This document shows positions 16,111 to 25,176 of a stretch of DNA of 64,000 nt, piece after piece. The notes beneath the pieces were generated by a model that worked only from the letters and a program-made list of their open reading frames with translations, did no database searches and was not told the origin of the DNA. How positions within the stretch are numbered: position 1 is the first letter of the stretch; each line of letters begins with the position of its first letter. Position numbers and translations under genes: made by a program. This DNA is from Pseudobdellovibrionaceae bacterium (lineage in GTDB: Bacteria > Bdellovibrionota > Bdellovibrionia > Bdellovibrionales > JAMPXM01): NCBI GenBank assembly GCA_947462815.1, contig CANHQR010000004.1, positions 26,447 to 90,446 on the forward strand. The letters run 5' to 3'.

Positions 16111-18399
16111 TTACCGGGTGAGCGGTGCCAATTCTCCGCTCCTCGAAAGGTCGGGTGGCTTGCGGCCGACGACCCACAAGCGATCGCCCGACCGCAAAAT
16201 CATCGACGAGTCGGGGTTCAAAATACGTTCGCCCTCGCGCTCGACGCCGACAACCAAGGCATCGTCTTTCTCACGCAATCCACTCTCACGAATACTTCGA
16301 CCAACGACGCTCGAATCCTCAAGCAAGATCACATCAAAGAGCCCATAATCCTTCGTTCCCGAAGGGCCAGAGCCGGAACCTAACTTCACATCGAGCGGAG
16401 AAGGTTGCAGCCTGGACGCAAGCTGAGCGAGCTGGTCATCTGAACCGATCACGTAAATGCGATCGTGGGACATCAGCACCTCCTCGCGACGAGGCGCCAA
16501 AATTTGGCGTTGGCCTCGGCGAATCATCGCCACGGTCACGCCGAGCTCTTCGCGAAACTTGAACTCCGCCAAGGACTGTCCTACGACTTGCGAATCGGGA
16601 TGAATTTCAAATTCGGTGAGATGCACATCCCACGGCGCCAAGATCGGCAGCTGGGCCCTTGAGCGAAGAGCCTGGAGCTCCCGTTCGCGCTCACGCTCAT
16701 TGAGATGCCCCAAGAACCGATTTTCAAGCCAATCATAAATCAGCGTGAAGTTTCGAACACCCAGGAAACCCACCGACATGGCGATGAGCGCGATCACCGC
16801 GAGACTCGTCACGGCCGAAATGAACTCGGAAATGATGAAGCCGAGGAGAATCGTCGCCACGAGCACTCGGCCAATAAGCGCGAGGACTTCGCGAAACTTC
16901 AGCAGGTTGAAGTCCTGCGCGCGCGTTCGCATTTCGAGCAGCGAGTTCTGCCAATTCGCTCGACTGAGAATGATGGCCCACAAAAACGGCAGGACCAACA
17001 ACACCGTGAGCGCCATAGTCGCGTAGCGAGTGATCGGATCATCGCCCCAGTTTTCCAAAAGCCACGGCAATCCGACACGCGACATCGACAGTCCGATGCC
17101 GATCACAATCACGACATGCAGGAAGATCCGCCCCAACCCATCGAAGGGACTCGCAGAAGATCCTCGAGAAACCTGCCGATCGACGTCCTGATCAAGGCGC
17201 GCCAGCACATTTGGGGGCAGTCGTCGAGCCAACCATTCATAAAGTGCGTCGGAGGATCGAATCATGTACGGCGTGGTGAAGGTCGTGATCACCGAAACCG
17301 CCACAGCAAGCGGGTACAGAAACTCGGAGGTGACCTTGAGCGAGAGGCCCAATGTCGCGATGATGAAGGAGAACTCGCCAATTTGCGCCATGCTCATACC
17401 GGCTTGGACCGCATGCCGAAGCCGATATCCCGAAATGAGGGCTCCCAATCCTGTCGACAAGGTCTTGCCGACGATGGTCACACTCGCGAGTACAAGGATT
17501 GGCCAAGCATTCTCGGAGAGGATCTTGAGGTCCAAGAGCATTCCGACCGAGACAAAGAAGATCGCTGCAAAAAGATCGCGAACGGGCCGGAGGACGTGCT
17601 CAATTCTCTCCCCGTCCGGAGTTTCGGCCAGGATCGAGCCCATGACAAAGGCACCCAAAGCCGGAGAAAAACCCGAGTGCGTCGCCAACAAAACCATCGT
17701 CAAGCAAAGACCGAGCGACGCGATCAGCATGGTTTCATCATTGAGCATCGGTCGAACTTTCCGAAGAAACCAAGGCACTAATAAAATGCCGCCCAAAAAC
17801 CAAAGCGTCAGAAAGAACCCAAGTCGAGTGGCCGACCAAAGCAACTGCGTGCCCTCGAAGGTTTGTGAGATCGAAATCGAGGTGAGAATCACGAGCAACA
17901 AAATCGCCGCAAGATCCTCGACGATCAGGGCACCAAAGACGAGGTCGGCAAAACGCCGGCGCTTCATATTGAGCTCATCGAGTGCACGAACAATAATCGT
18001 CGTCGACGAAATGCTCAGCACACCACCGAGGAAGATCGAGTCCATCTCGGACCAATCAAAGGCCCGTCCGACGAGATAGCCCACGCCGAACATGGCGAGT
18101 ATTTCCGTCGTCGCCGTGACCGTCGCACCACGCCCTACGGCTGCGAGTTTTTTAAAGCTGAACTCAAGTCCCAGGCCGAAGAGAAGGACGATCACACCAA
18201 TCTCTGCCCAAATTTTGATCGCATCTCGCTCTTGAATCGTCGGCAAAAAGCTGATCTCAGGACCGACTAAGACTCCCGCCAGCAGGTAACCCAGGACCAC
18301 GGGTTGACCAATTCGCTTAAAGAGCAAAGTCACGATTCCCGCTGTCGCGAGAATGATGCCGAGGTCCGAGATCAGAGGCGGGAGATGCAGCATGGTCAC
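16111..18399 (-). CDS. CPA2-type cation:proton antiporter with two C-terminal TrkA_C domains
   Basis: The 762-residue protein starts with about 12 membrane helices of the Na+/H+ exchanger (Kef/CPA2) domain to about residue 390, with typical segments GYLLAGVLVGP, IGVIVLLFGLGLEFS and ALGAFVMGSILAET. Three or more further helices cover about 420-560. Two TrkA_C (RCK_C) domains follow, the first around 590-670 (HPDSQVVGQSL; ILAPRREEVLMSHDRIYVIG) and the second around 685-755 (DSSVVGRSIRESGL; ILRSGDRLWVVG). There is no Rossmann TrkA_N domain. It should exchange K+ or Na+ for protons at the inner membrane under ligand control by the C-terminal domains. It is divergent from the histidine kinase gene. 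Confidence 0.9.
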   Translation of the reverse strand: MTMLHLPPLISDLGIILATAGIVTLLFKRIGQPVVLGYLLAGVLVGPEISFLPTIQERDAIKIWAEIGVIVLLFGLGLEFSFKKLAAVGRGATVTATTEILAMFGVGYLVGRAFDWSEMDSIFLGGVLSISSTTIIVRALDELNMKRRRFADLVFGALIVEDLAAILLLVILTSISISQTFEGTQLLWSATRLGFFLTLWFLGGILLVPWFLRKVRPMLNDETMLIASLGLCLTMVLLATHSGFSPALGAFVMGSILAETPDGERIEHVLRPVRDLFAAIFFVSVGMLLDLKILSENAWPILVLASVTIVGKTLSTGLGALISGYRLRHAVQAGMSMAQIGEFSFIIATLGLSLKVTSEFLYPLAVAVSVITTFTTPYMIRSSDALYEWLARRLPPNVLARLDQDVDRQVSRGSSASPFDGLGRIFLHVVIVIGIGLSMSRVGLPWLLENWGDDPITRYATMALTVLLVLPFLWAIILSRANWQNSLLEMRTRAQDFNLLKFREVLALIGRVLVATILLGFIISEFISAVTSLAVIALIAMSVGFLGVRNFTLIYDWLENRFLGHLNERERERELQALRSRAQLPILAPWDVHLTEFEIHPDSQVVGQSLAEFKFREELGVTVAMIRRGQRQILAPRREEVLMSHDRIYVIGSDDQLAQLASRLQPSPLDVKLGSGSGPSGTKDYGLFDVILLEDSSVVGRSIRESGLREKDDALVVGVEREGERILNPDSSMILRSGDRLWVVGRKPPDLSRSGELAPLTR

Positions 18400-18639
18400 A
18401 TTTTAACCTGAGGACAGAAGTCCTGCCTAGCCAAGTTTCCTCCTGCGTCGGACTTTCTCCGCGAAGCCAACGCGTGAACTCAGGAGAACCCCGCCGAGCT
18501 TTACAGACCGAAGTCGGCGGTTGAGCTCTGGGCGCGCATCGCCGCGAGTCTTGTCAGATGAGGTTATCCTGAGATCTTTCAACAATGACTTCACAAATCA
18601 TCCGGCGACCTCCTTTCCAAAGTTCGATAGCTTTTTTCT

Positions 18640-21600
18640 ATGTCGACCCGACCACAGCTGAAAACTCGTTGGTATCGCCTGTATTATGCTCTAGCCGCAT
18701 TTGATCTTTTGGCCATCGCGGCTTTGCTGTATTTCAATCGACAACACATCACGGACTTTGCGGGACTCGTTGAAGAGAACCGTCAGTCCATTGAAGTTCT
18801 TCATGATCTCAATCACAGTACAGCGCTGATTTCCGACGCGGAACTCATCGCGAGCCAAATTGCGCAATTGACCGGGTCCCCCGAGACCTCACAGCGAGAA
18901 ACTGCGATCGCTGAATTGAATGAAGCTGAAGTTCGACTCACCGAGCACCTCCAGTCTCTGCAAGAAGAACTTCGCCGATGGCCCGATCTTTCACGTGACG
19001 ATCTCGCGCGACTGGACGTGGCCGAAAGGGCCATTACGGAGGCCCGGGCCGCCAGTCAGTTGGTCATCGCTGCGCGAACCGAGCCTGCGGCTGAACGATC
19101 TCTTCGCGTCATGGATGCAAACAACAAACGCGCCCGGAACGAGCTCAACAAAATTCGCGTCGAGCTCACGGATCGCCACCAACGTCTCTTTGAAGACTTC
19201 AAGGTCCAACTCGAAGAATCACAAACCTTAGTTGAGCTATTCGTCGGACTGATTTTGATTATTCTCATCACCATCGTCATCTACGGGCGGAAGTTGAACC
19301 GAGTTTTTAATAGTCAGTTTGAGCGCGAAGTCGAACAAATGGAGGAGAACAACAAACTCATTGACGCCCTCCGAACGACCAACGCCCGCCTTGATTTCGT
19401 GGTCGAGGGCGCGGGACTTGGAACTTGGGACTGGTGGCTCAACAGTAACGACGTCACCTTCGATCGACGTTGGTGCGAAATGATTGGGCTCAAGTGGGAG
19501 GACACACCTCAAGTCTACTCGACGTGGATGCGCCGGGTTCACCCCGACGACTTTCAGGTCGCCGAACGCGCGATTCGTCGTCACGTCAATGGCGAAGATG
19601 CCTATTACGAGAACATTCATCGGATGCGCCACGCCGATGGCTCATGGGTTTGGATCTTAGCGAGAGGACGAGTGAGCGAACGCGACGTCGAAGGGCGCCC
19701 CATTCGGTTCTCCGGCACGCATTTGAACATCACGGAGTATAAAGAGTCCGAGCTCCTGTCGCTTGAGATTCAACGCCTGGCTAAAATCGGCGGCTGGGAA
19801 CTCGACCTCCAATCGCAAAGGGTTTCATGGACGGAGGAGTCGTATCGCATTCATCGGCTTCCGATTGGCGAGCCTCTCGATCTCGAAAAGGCCAAGAGTT
19901 TTTTTGACTCTCACGACCTTCCCCGACTGCAAAGGTGTTTGGACAAAGCCAAGGCCGGCGAGCGCTACTCAGAGACCTTCAGGATCACGGATCGTCTCGG
20001 ACAAATCCGATGGGTCGAGGCCACGGGAGAGCCTGTTCACGGTATCGATGGGCAAGTCGTTCGGCTCCGAGGCACACTTCAAGATGTCACGGAACGCCAC
20101 GAAGCCTCCATGCAGTTACAAAGGCGCGAGGCCTACATCAATGCCCTCTTTTCTCAGTCTCGAGATCCGATGATGACCTTGAATCCGCCGGACTGGCGCT
20201 TCACGAGTGCCAACCAAGCCGCACTCGATCTGTTCGGCGCCAAGGATCCCCATGATTTTGTTGGTCGAGGTCCCTGGGATGTCTCGCCCGAGCGCCAACC
20301 CAACAATCAACTGTCCAGCGAGGCGGCCGCGCAAAGGATCCAAGACGCCATGCGATCTGGCCGTGCGTTCTTCGAGTGGACGCATCAAACCCTCGATGGC
20401 GTCGAAGTTCCCTGTACTGTTCTGCTGAGCCGCGTGTCCCATGGCGATCAGAGCTTTCTTCAAGCGACGGTGCGCGACATCTCGGAGCAGAAGGCCGCCG
20501 AACTCGCTCTGCTCCGTAAGACTCGAGAGCTTGACCAGTTTTTTGCGATCTCCATCGACATGCTGTGCATCTCCGATCTCGAAGGGCGCTTTCGGCGCGT
20601 GAACCCCGCTTTTTCAGAAGTCCTCGGCTACAGTGAAGCCGAGCTGACCTCACAAAGCTTTCTCAACTTCATTCACCCCGATGATCTCGAACAAACACGT
20701 CAAGAAATGGCAGCTCTTGTGGACGGTCGGCCGACACTTCATTTTGAAAACCGTTACCGCTGCAAGGACGGTCGATATCGGATTATCTCCTGGACGGCGA
20801 CACCCGACCGAGCCGCTGGAGTGGTGTACGCGGCAGCCCGCGACGTTACCTTGGATCGGACGCGGGAAAATGAAATGCGCGAGGTGATGCGCGCCATTGA
20901 GCAAAGTGCGATTGTGTCGACACTGGATCGCGAAGGCCGCCTGCTCACCGTGAATGATGAGTACTGTCGGATTACCGGCCTGCAACGTGAAGAACTTATT
21001 GGACTCCCCGCGCAGGTTTCCAAAACGGGATTCGAGTCGAAAGAAAAGTTTGCGGAAATTTGGCCATTGGTCAATTCGGGGAAGACCTGGACTGGAGAGC
21101 TTCATCATCGTTCAGCGGATGGGCGTACGGCCATCGTCAAGGCCGTCGTTGCCCCTGTTCATAATGCCTCCGAAGAAATTGATCGCTTTATCTCCATTCG
21201 CTTTGATCTCACTGAACAGCGGCGACTTCAACGTCAGCTGGAAGAAGCTCAGCGCGTCGCTCGGATTGGCAATTGGACCTACGATCTCGATACCGGACGC
21301 TTCGAGTGGTCACCGCAACTTTTTGAGATCTTGATGGCCAGCGCGGGCCTCGATCTCATGAAGATTGATGCCATCAGTTCAAGATTGCATTTCGAAGATC
21401 GTGAGGCGTGGCAATCCGCATTCGATAAGTGCCGGCGCCTAGGGGTTTCTTTCCGAATTCGCTCTCGTCTGCGGACCGAATCAACCGACTCAAACAACTC
21501 CAAACCTCGCACGCGATGGCTTGAGACGATCGGTCAGAGCGTGAAAACCGATGAGACCGAGATCAACGCCGTCACCGGCACCTGTCAGGACATTACGGAA

Positions 21601-22404
21601 AAAGTCGAGGCTGAGATCGCCCTCGAAGAACAAAGAATCATGACCATTCACACCGCAAAGCTCGCCTCTTTGGGGGAAATGTCGGCCGGCGTCGCCCATG
21701 AAATCAATAACCCGCTGGCGATTATCAACGGCAATCTCGGGTTACTCAACAAACATCGACTGGACGAAACGCGCTTTAAAGAAAAAGTGGCCACACTTCA
21801 GCGTGCCGTGACCCGCATCGCGAAGATCGTCAATGGCCTACGTAAGTTTGCGCGGAGTACAGATGGACAGACTCTGGTCTCAACGTCCTTGCTGCAGATC
21901 GTACGCGACGCCATTGTGATTACGGAAACAAAGTCGAAGCGACACGGAACCAGTGTCGAACTTGAGATTTCACCAGAGTCGAACGAAGCGGATTTTATAT
22001 TGTCTTGCGATCCGATTGAGATCGAGCAGGTCGTGATCAATCTGGTGAATAACGCCATCGACGCCGTCAAGAACAACGAAGCTGGGAAGCAAAGATGGGT
22101 CAAGGTGACGATCGAGGCTTCCCACCTCAAGTCACCAGATCCGGAAGGCGAAGTTGTGCTCAGGATCAAGGACTCAGGTCTCGGTCTTTCAGCTGAGGCG
22201 GAGGCGAAAATGTTCGAACCCTTCTTCACAACCAAGCCGATTGGTGAGGGAACGGGACTCGGACTTTCAATCTCGAGGGGTATTATCGATCGACATCACG
22301 GGCAATTGCTTCTCAATAAGAGTTTCGCTCACACCTGTTTTGAGGTTCGACTTCCACGCGACTTCGGCGACTCGAGTCGGCCTGATTCACCTCGGGAAAT
22401 TTAA
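18640..22404 (+). CDS. multi-PAS membrane sensor histidine kinase
   Basis: The 1254-residue kinase has two membrane helices (about 15-33 and 198-216) around a helical periplasmic sensor region resembling CHASE3. Six PAS/PAC units follow at about 250-366, 375-490, 495-620, 625-745, 750-870 and 870-995. The phosphoacceptor helix has His1020 in [11 protein letters not shown]; the ATPase domain has [11 protein letters not shown] (N box), IKDSGLGLS (G1) and [14 protein letters not shown] (G2). With so many PAS domains it can integrate several signals, possibly redox or small ligands. A receiver gene follows after nine bases, giving a two-gene unit. The kinase family is certain; the signals are unknown. 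Confidence 0.95.
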   Translation: MSTRPQLKTRWYRLYYALAAFDLLAIAALLYFNRQHITDFAGLVEENRQSIEVLHDLNHSTALISDAELIASQIAQLTGSPETSQRETAIAELNEAEVRLTEHLQSLQEELRRWPDLSRDDLARLDVAERAITEARAASQLVIAARTEPAAERSLRVMDANNKRARNELNKIRVELTDRHQRLFEDFKVQLEESQTLVELFVGLILIILITIVIYGRKLNRVFNSQFEREVEQMEENNKLIDALRTTNARLDFVVEGAGLGTWDWWLNSNDVTFDRRWCEMIGLKWEDTPQVYSTWMRRVHPDDFQVAERAIRRHVNGEDAYYENIHRMRHADGSWVWILARGRVSERDVEGRPIRFSGTHLNITEYKESELLSLEIQRLAKIGGWELDLQSQRVSWTEESYRIHRLPIGEPLDLEKAKSFFDSHDLPRLQRCLDKAKAGERYSETFRITDRLGQIRWVEATGEPVHGIDGQVVRLRGTLQDVTERHEASMQLQRREAYINALFSQSRDPMMTLNPPDWRFTSANQAALDLFGAKDPHDFVGRGPWDVSPERQPNNQLSSEAAAQRIQDAMRSGRAFFEWTHQTLDGVEVPCTVLLSRVSHGDQSFLQATVRDISEQKAAELALLRKTRELDQFFAISIDMLCISDLEGRFRRVNPAFSEVLGYSEAELTSQSFLNFIHPDDLEQTRQEMAALVDGRPTLHFENRYRCKDGRYRIISWTATPDRAAGVVYAAARDVTLDRTRENEMREVMRAIEQSAIVSTLDREGRLLTVNDEYCRITGLQREELIGLPAQVSKTGFESKEKFAEIWPLVNSGKTWTGELHHRSADGRTAIVKAVVAPVHNASEEIDRFISIRFDLTEQRRLQRQLEEAQRVARIGNWTYDLDTGRFEWSPQLFEILMASAGLDLMKIDAISSRLHFEDREAWQSAFDKCRRLGVSFRIRSRLRTESTDSNNSKPRTRWLETIGQSVKTDETEINAVTGTCQDITEKVEAEIALEEQRIMTIHTAKLASLGEMSAGVAHEINNPLAIINGNLGLLNKHRLDETRFKEKVATLQRAVTRIAKIVNGLRKFARSTDGQTLVSTSLLQIVRDAIVITETKSKRHGTSVELEISPESNEADFILSCDPIEIEQVVINLVNNAIDAVKNNEAGKQRWVKVTIEASHLKSPDPEGEVVLRIKDSGLGLSAEAEAKMFEPFFTTKPIGEGTGLGLSISRGIIDRHHGQLLLNKSFAHTCFEVRLPRDFGDSSRPDSPREI

Positions 22405-22413
22405 GGAGGCCTG

Positions 22414-22806
22414 ATGAAGTACGTCATCTTCTACATCGATGATGAAGCCGATCTTCTTGAAATCTTTGTCGAGTCGTATGCTAGTGAAGACTTCGATGTG
22501 CGCATCTTCACGGATCCACAACAATTGCTGGCAGCCCTCGACGATAGAACGTCAAATCAGATATTGCCAGATCTGATCTTAATTGATTTTCGCCTCCCAG
22601 GAACAAACGGCGATCAATTGGCTCAAGAGATTGATCGAAAGCTCAACGCCACGGTTCCCAAGGTCCTCATCACAGGGGATCTTCGCATCGCCTCCACGGC
22701 TCGGTTCATCAAGGTTTTTTCAAAGCCCTATGACCCCGAAGACATGCAGCGCTTCCTGGATTCCGGTGAATGGCGGCGATCCAGGAGCACTGCGGAGCCA
22801 CGCTGA
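22414..22806 (+). CDS. stand-alone response regulator receiver
   Basis: The 130-residue protein is a single receiver domain: acidic pair Asp9/Asp10, phosphoacceptor Asp58 in LILIDFRLPG, Thr87 in LITGD, and Lys104 in FSKPYDPE. There is no output domain. An AAGGAGG ribosome binding site sits just upstream, overlapping the end of the kinase gene region. It is almost certainly phosphorylated by the adjacent kinase and then acts by protein-protein contact or as a phosphate relay or sink. Its target is not in the immediate neighbourhood. Confidence 0.93.
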   Translation: MKYVIFYIDDEADLLEIFVESYASEDFDVRIFTDPQQLLAALDDRTSNQILPDLILIDFRLPGTNGDQLAQEIDRKLNATVPKVLITGDLRIASTARFIKVFSKPYDPEDMQRFLDSGEWRRSRSTAEPR

Positions 22807-22808
22807 AC

Positions 22809-23477
22809 TCAAACTCGCGAAGCCACTTTCGAGATTTTCAAATCAAAAACACCCACAGGCTCACGACCCGCCGCCGGAACTTGAAACTTCACGATGGACT
22901 CTTGCTGATCCTGAGGCGAGAGAGACTGTAGAATTCGGTCGTCGGCATTGAGTCCCTCACCCGCAAAGTACATTTGCGTCACCAATTCATGATACCCGCG
23001 CTTCATCACCCGAAAATGAATGTGAGGCGGCCTCACCCAATCGCGATCGGCCGGATAGGCGCCGGGGCGAATCGTTTTAAAAGCATATCGACCCTGAGCA
23101 TCCGTGATCGCTCGACCCCAATATTGAAAATGGGGATCTAACGGAGCGGTGTTGGGGTCGTTCGGATGATTGTAGCGGCCTGAGGCACAAGCCTGCCAAA
23201 TCTCCACGAGGGCTCCATCAACAATGACACAATTCTGATCACGAACCGTGCCCATGACCCAAACCACCTCACCCTGAGCTCGTACGGCAGAGCCCGCCAA
23301 AGTGGTGAGGTCGGTGTCTTTGTCCGCTTGATTGATGATGGGATAGAAGGGACCACGTGGCTGAGACGCGGTGATGGAACAAACCTGTGCCGCCGAAGCC
23401 TCCATGGCGCGCCAGCCGCCAAGTGCCGTCAGGACCAGACCCGATGACTTCAAAAATCCACGTCGCGACTTCATCAC
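22809..23477 (-). CDS. Tat-exported intradiol ring-cleavage dioxygenase
   Basis: The 222-residue protein starts with a twin-arginine signal (SRRGFLK) and matches the intradiol dioxygenase family. The expected Fe(III) ligands are visible: Tyr102 in GRYNHP, Tyr141 in GAYPADRD, and His152 and His154 in RPPHIHFRV. Such enzymes open catechol-type rings between the hydroxyls. It is shorter than protocatechuate 3,4-dioxygenase subunits and fits the stand-alone exported group. The gene overlaps an upstream exported protein by four bases, and a LysR gene lies divergent just beyond, so that regulator may control both. The substrate is unknown. Confidence 0.9.
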   Translation of the reverse strand: MMKSRRGFLKSSGLVLTALGGWRAMEASAAQVCSITASQPRGPFYPIINQADKDTDLTTLAGSAVRAQGEVVWVMGTVRDQNCVIVDGALVEIWQACASGRYNHPNDPNTAPLDPHFQYWGRAITDAQGRYAFKTIRPGAYPADRDWVRPPHIHFRVMKRGYHELVTQMYFAGEGLNADDRILQSLSPQDQQESIVKFQVPAAGREPVGVFDLKISKVASRV

Positions 23478-24106
23478 TCACCTCCACGAGCCGTATGTTC
23501 AGACTTCTCACTGCCAACGACACCGCCAGCGCCGGATCGAACACAGTCTGCATAGCTTCGCTCTCCGAGATCCGCCCAGCGCTCATGAGTTAAGCTCTGA
23601 CCGCGAATCACGGTGTTCACTGTTTCTCGCAAGCCCACCTGACACTTTTGTTGTTGATGATCGACCGTTTCCACCCGCTCGGCGAGAACCTCGACATCAA
23701 TGCTCTCCACGCCATCGCGGCCTTGCAAAATGAGCTCAGGCCCCACAAGACCGCTTGCATCACAGATCTGACCGGTGGTGACACAAGGCGCTCCAGCGCC
23801 TGTGTTCTGATGATCCAAGAGCGTGATCTCGGCGAGTTCAGGAATCAGAACCTTGAGCATGGGCATGGAATAATCCGCGCGGGAGCACAAGACGCTTTTC
23901 TCATTGAGTTCGACTCGGACGCTCTTACGGCTTCGATGAACTTCGATCGTTCGATTCTCGAAGTTCGCCAAAGGTGACGCGGCGATGTCGGGGCCGTACC
24001 AACCTACCAGAACCGCCAAGGCCGCGAGAGTTCTGCTCGAACCGACTTTTATAAGACTTTGTACCTTTTCCTGCCTGAGTCTGCTGACTGGGACTTGATT
24101 GGGCAT
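23474..24106 (-). CDS. exported protein of unknown function, paired with the dioxygenase
   Basis: The 210-residue protein has a basic N-terminus followed by a hydrophobic stretch (TLAALAVLVGWYGPDIAASP), likely a signal peptide. The mature part has five or more Cys residues (CSRADYS; APCVTTGQICDAS; QKCQVGL; YADCVRSG), suggesting disulfides in the periplasm. No domain was recognised. Its stop overlaps the dioxygenase start by four bases, so the two are probably co-translated and may work together on an aromatic substrate. It is first in this leftward pair and divergent from a LysR gene. Confidence 0.6.
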   Translation of the reverse strand: MPNQVPVSRLRQEKVQSLIKVGSSRTLAALAVLVGWYGPDIAASPLANFENRTIEVHRSRKSVRVELNEKSVLCSRADYSMPMLKVLIPELAEITLLDHQNTGAGAPCVTTGQICDASGLVGPELILQGRDGVESIDVEVLAERVETVDHQQQKCQVGLRETVNTVIRGQSLTHERWADLGERSYADCVRSGAGGVVGSEKSEHTARGGE

Positions 24107-24202
24107 ATCGCACCTCCGACGATCGGTTTAGAGCGGCCCGCGTGATAAAAGAACTGAATCTTGTTTACTTTTGCTATTCAAATTATTTATCACATTTCCA
24201 TC

Positions 24203-25054
24203 ATGCTCTCACCTCAAGACGTCACCTACTTCCTTGCGATGGCTCAGCATCTCTCCCTGCGGGCAGCAGCCGCAGAACTGCACATCACTCAGCCCGCCTT
24301 GAGTCATTCACTCAAGCGCCTCGAGACTCAGCTCGATTCGCAGCTCTTCGAGCGCACCGCCAAAGGTCTTCGCCTGACGCCGGCCGGGCAACGCCTCCAA
24401 AGCGAGAGCCAGAGCCTGCTGCCGCAATGGCAGAGCTTAAGTCAGAAGTCATCATCACAGCTCGGCCGCCTTCGCGTCGGCATGCACGCCTCTGTCGCCA
24501 CCTATATGGCGCCCACCCTGCTTCGACATTTCATGGAAAAGGACCTGACTCTCGGGATGGAGCTCGTGCACTCGCTGTCTCGGGATCTCGTTCGCCAGGT
24601 CCTTGAAGGTGAATTGGATCTCGCTCTGGCGATGAACCCCTCTGAGCATCCCTCATTGGTGATTCGCGAGATTCTTGATGATCATGTCGAAGTTTATGCA
24701 GCGGCTCGCCGAACCTTTGTGGCGGAACATCTTATCTACGACCCCGCGCTGGCTCAATCACAGTGGATCCTTAAATCTCTCCGCCGCGCCGGGCATGAGT
24801 TTAGAACTCACACTCACTCAGGAAGCCTCGAAGTGATTCGCGCCATCGCCGAAGAGGGAATGGGTGCCGCCATCCTCCCCGCACGCGTTGCGGCGCTTTC
24901 GCGCAAGCCACTTCGCCCCTTACTCAAAAGCGGTCCCCGGTATCGAGATCGACTTTGCATCGTCACGCGACCGCACTTTGCACAACACGAACCGGGGCAG
25001 ACTTGGCTGAAGAGCCTTCGCGAACTCGCTCGCACAGAGTTCAGCGAGCCCTAA
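24203..25054 (+). CDS. LysR-family transcriptional regulator
   Basis: From the ATG at 24203 the protein is 283 residues, the family norm. The N-terminal winged helix-turn-helix reads FLAMAQHLSLRAAAAELHITQPALSHSLKRLE, split here as the scan runs over residues about 8-40, and a LysR substrate-binding domain follows with GRLRVGMHASVATYM. A longer frame opens at 24161, but the extra 14 residues are hydrophobic and not family-like. No clear ribosome binding site precedes 24203. The gene is divergent from the exported protein-dioxygenase pair, 97 bp away, the usual layout for a LysR regulator and its target. The effector is unknown. Confidence 0.9.
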   Translation: MLSPQDVTYFLAMAQHLSLRAAAAELHITQPALSHSLKRLETQLDSQLFERTAKGLRLTPAGQRLQSESQSLLPQWQSLSQKSSSQLGRLRVGMHASVATYMAPTLLRHFMEKDLTLGMELVHSLSRDLVRQVLEGELDLALAMNPSEHPSLVIREILDDHVEVYAAARRTFVAEHLIYDPALAQSQWILKSLRRAGHEFRTHTHSGSLEVIRAIAEEGMGAAILPARVAALSRKPLRPLLKSGPRYRDRLCIVTRPHFAQHEPGQTWLKSLRELARTEFSEP

Positions 25055-25176
25055 CGGATTCTCAAGACTTGAGATCTGGACCAAGTGGCCGTCGGAATTT
25101 TATTGGACGCTTGCGAGGTGTCGTCTTAGATTGAAGGCACCAACGTTCCCGTCTCGGAATTTATCAAGAGGAGCTT

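Noticed and set aside
16705..17781. 358-codon rightward open frame opposite the antiporter
   Set aside because: It is extremely His/Arg/Gln-rich, as expected of an antisense shadow of membrane-protein codons; the antiporter frame is certain.
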